A stretch of DNA of 64,000 nucleotides from Chlorobiota bacterium (GTDB lineage Bacteria; Bacteroidota; Chlorobiia; Chlorobiales; Chlorobiaceae). The stretch is taken from NCBI GenBank assembly GCA_016866305.1, contig VGMX01000009.1, positions 1 through 64,000 of the forward strand, read 5' to 3'. Positions within the stretch are counted from its first letter, which is position 1. Every line of letters starts with the position of its first letter. This document shows, one piece after another, positions 61,954 to 64,000 of this stretch. The position numbers were made by a program, and so were the translations under genes. The notes under the pieces are model-generated. The model was not told where the DNA came from, searched no databases, and saw nothing but the letters and a program-made list of their open reading frames with translations.

Positions 61954-62234
61954 CGTACTCTTTAACTATTTATAATGTTTTAAGAATTTGTTGTTGCTGT
62001 TGTTGCTGTGGAAATCTTGACTACTCCTGTAAAAAATATTATAAACCTTTTTCTTTTAATATTTTATAGGTATCAGAATCGTTTCGGGCATTGTTGGCAG
62101 ACGGTTCATTTCCCGGGGATAATATTGTTGAATGAATGTTGAAGGCGTTACCCGTGCTTCCCGTCATGTTGATACCGCCGGAGTTACCAAGGCCCGATCA
62201 ACACCCTTTCAACAGGTTATGCACACATGAACCG
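61954..62234. other. dnaA-dnaN intergenic region
   Basis: About 280 bp, AT-rich near 61,970-62,070 (TTAACTATTTATAATG...TATTATAAACC), which likely contains the dnaN promoter on the minus strand. I see no gene here. Confidence 0.4.
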
Positions 62235-63713
62235 CTACATGGAAAGAATTTCGATTCTCTTTTTAATTTCCTCAATTTTTTTTCTTTCCTCGCTGACGCC
62301 CACCGCGCGCTTTTCTATGGTGTTCAGCGCATGAATAACCGTCGAGTGATCACGACCTCCAAAATGAAGGCCGATGGTTTTAAGTGATGAGTCTGTCAGC
62401 AGCTTCGCAAGGTACATGGCCATCTGTCTTCCTGAAGCGATCTCTTTCTTTTTTGATTTTCCCTTCAGGTCGTTCGGCGTGATGCTGTAAAACGCGCAGA
62501 CAGCTTTCTCGATCGTATCGAGGGTCAACTGTTTTGTCGTATGCCTGATGATATCTTTCAGGGTGGATTTGGTGAACTGAAGATCGATTTCCTGGTTGTC
62601 GAGTGACTGGGCCGCAAGCAGTTTGACGATACAACCCTCAAGCTCCCGAACGTTTTCGGTGACATTGGTGGCGATGAACTCGATAACCGTATCGTCGAGA
62701 TTGACTCCGCTCTGGTGCAGTTTGCTGAGAATGATGGCTTTTCTCGTTTCATAATCAGGTGGCTGAATGTCTGCAGAGAGCCCCCAGTTAAAACGTGATA
62801 TAAGACGGTCTTCAATACCCTTGATCTCTTTGATCGGGCGGTCGGCCGAGAGAATAATCTGCTTGTTGGCCTGATGAAGGGTGTTGAAAATGTGAAAGAT
62901 CTCTTCCTGTGTCTTCTCCTTGCCGGCAAAGAACTGGATATCGTCGATGATCAGAACATCGATGGTGCGGTAAAACGAGGAGAACTCCTGTATTTTTCCG
63001 TTCTGAATGGCATTGACGAAATCAATGGCGAATTTTTCGCTTGATACGTACAGCACCTTTTCAGAAAGGCAGTTAGCCCGGACGGTGTTTCCTATTGCCT
63101 GGATCATATGCGTTTTTCCGAGTCCGACTCCCCCGTAAATCACCAGAGGATTGAAAGCATTCTGACCAGGGTTCTGGGCCACTGATTTCGAGGCTGCAAA
63201 AGCCAGTGAGTTGCAATCGCCCCTGATAAGGGTTTCGAAGGTATACTTCGTATTCAGATGTGTTTCAAAACGCATAAGATTGCGTTCGAAATCAATCCGG
63301 CTGGTTCCCCCTGCAAGGGAGTGCGCCGTTTTTTCAGGCAGGCATTCGGCTGATATGGTGTTTTGATGCGGCAGCTCAATGGTAACCGGTTGTCCCTGGG
63401 ATTTATCCATGACAATCGAGTACATCAGTTTCGCTTCGGGACCGATGACCTCCTTGAGCGTCTGCTTCAGATAGGAAGAGTAATTTTCCTCTATCCATTC
63501 ATAGAAGAACTGGCTCGGAACCTCTATGGTAAGTTCGTTTCCGGAAAAATGGACCGGCTTGATCGGAAGAAACCATGTCTTGAATGCCAGCGGATTGATC
63601 TTTTCCTTTATGGTCTCCAGGCATGATGACCATACCTGATGCTCCAGGAAGGCGCTTTTCGGGAGTTTTTGGAGCATGGCTCCAGCGCGCGCGTTTGAAG
63701 TTGTTTCAGGCAT
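62235..63713 (-). CDS. dnaA: Chromosomal replication initiator protein DnaA
   Basis: The 492-residue protein has domain I ([20 protein letters not shown]), the AAA+ core with [36 protein letters not shown] and [20 protein letters not shown], and the C-terminal DNA-binding signature [12 protein letters not shown]. It binds DnaA boxes and opens the origin. The minus-strand gene faces away from the candidate oriC at the right edge of the window. ATG 63,677 is a possible shorter start. Confidence 0.97.
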   Translation of the reverse strand: MPETTSNARAGAMLQKLPKSAFLEHQVWSSCLETIKEKINPLAFKTWFLPIKPVHFSGNELTIEVPSQFFYEWIEENYSSYLKQTLKEVIGPEAKLMYSIVMDKSQGQPVTIELPHQNTISAECLPEKTAHSLAGGTSRIDFERNLMRFETHLNTKYTFETLIRGDCNSLAFAASKSVAQNPGQNAFNPLVIYGGVGLGKTHMIQAIGNTVRANCLSEKVLYVSSEKFAIDFVNAIQNGKIQEFSSFYRTIDVLIIDDIQFFAGKEKTQEEIFHIFNTLHQANKQIILSADRPIKEIKGIEDRLISRFNWGLSADIQPPDYETRKAIILSKLHQSGVNLDDTVIEFIATNVTENVRELEGCIVKLLAAQSLDNQEIDLQFTKSTLKDIIRHTTKQLTLDTIEKAVCAFYSITPNDLKGKSKKKEIASGRQMAMYLAKLLTDSSLKTIGLHFGGRDHSTVIHALNTIEKRAVGVSEERKKIEEIKKRIEILSM

Positions 63714-63791
63714 ACCGAGAAAAATTTGTAAGGGGGGCCGAGGCAGAAAAATAAAAGCATCAACATCGGATGTTCACAAGTTACTGTTTTC

Positions 63792-63994
63792 GGTGGATAA
63801 AAAACAATTCGGTGAACGAAAAAATATGCGCCGGCTCTCCATGGGGAGAAAGTGCTTGTCAACAGTCTATCTTTTTTTAAATACGTATGTTACCGCCCCT
63901 TCCCGTTTTTTGTCCACACTCCCGGGTGCGTGTGGGGCTATGCCTGTTGCGGGTTTTTGGGGGGATGAAAAAAGTTATCAACATTTTATCCACA
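63792..63994. promoter_or_regulatory. Candidate oriC edge with DnaA boxes
   Basis: Upstream of dnaA lie TTATCCACA (63,986-63,994, consensus DnaA box), TTATCAACA (63,975-63,983), TTGTCCACA (63,910-63,918) and an inverted GGTGGATAA (63,792-63,800). Two boxes 2 bp apart at the very edge imply that the main cluster and the AT-rich unwinding element continue beyond the window. A poly-T/A-rich stretch near 63,870-63,885 could be part of it. Confidence 0.7.
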
Positions 63995-64000
63995 CCGTGA

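Overview
The window comes from a green sulfur bacterium (Chlorobiaceae, Chlorobium-like). The evidence is bchP (bacteriochlorophyll geranylgeranyl reductase), a Ycf49-like protein, atpDC as a separate two-gene unit, GTP-type PEP carboxykinase, and several sulfur-oxidation genes (soxYZ, fccAB, tusA-dsrE2, a TauE exporter). The right end is the replication-origin region: dnaA, dnaN, recF and dciA lie on the minus strand, DnaA boxes are present at 63.8-64.0 kb, and two parS sites flank mnmG.

Region 1-12.1 kb is a defence and toxin-antitoxin island full of wreckage. It holds a Gabija-type pair (OLD nuclease, cut by the left edge, plus UvrD-like helicase) followed by a PolB-type 3'-5' exonuclease, scraps of an IS110 transposase and an XRE antitoxin, four small unknown genes, a collapsed vapBC pair, an intact XRE-ImmA/DUF4411 pair, the tail of a type I restriction HsdR, an AT-rich STAS-HATPase-STAS-like gene that abuts a truncated DNA methyltransferase, and an orphan BrnA-like antitoxin between two copies of the same terminator.

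Region 12.1-28.6 kb is a partly decaying metabolic island. It contains a DUF4405 membrane protein with three frameshifts, a tandem flavodoxin-like oxidoreductase with its TetR regulator and a clear operator, and a PAPS/sulfation cluster (cysD broken by an internal deletion, cysNC, sulfotransferase, methyltransferase, with a divergent DUF4915 protein). It continues with a frameshifted methyltransferase, tauE-DUF1634-tusA-dsrE2, an IS4-family remnant fused to a truncated PsrB/DmsB-like ferredoxin, dodecin, and a FadL-like porin gene with about four frame changes. An AT-rich element of the form TATATAAC-N8-TATATAA recurs upstream of tusA, soxY and dodecin. Weaker relatives precede the fadL pseudogene and a small Cys protein. 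This suggests one unidentified regulator of sulfur genes.

Region 28.7-50.8 kb is housekeeping and mostly intact: pckG, a TlpA-like thioredoxin, tRNA-Thr(CGT), atpDC, LD-carboxypeptidase, clpS, DUF202, glyS, bchP, a Ycf49-like gene, ctp, dapD, RNase G/E, rnhB, yraN, gyrB, a SurA-like foldase, secF and secD. From 50.9 to 53.4 kb lies a soxY-soxZ-fccA-fccB operon with an atypical SoxY C-terminus. From 53.7 kb to the end come mnmG between two parS sites, a family-B DNA polymerase, a flavodiiron protein, and dciA, recF, dnaN, dnaA and the edge of oriC. No CRISPR array or rRNA was seen, and only one tRNA.
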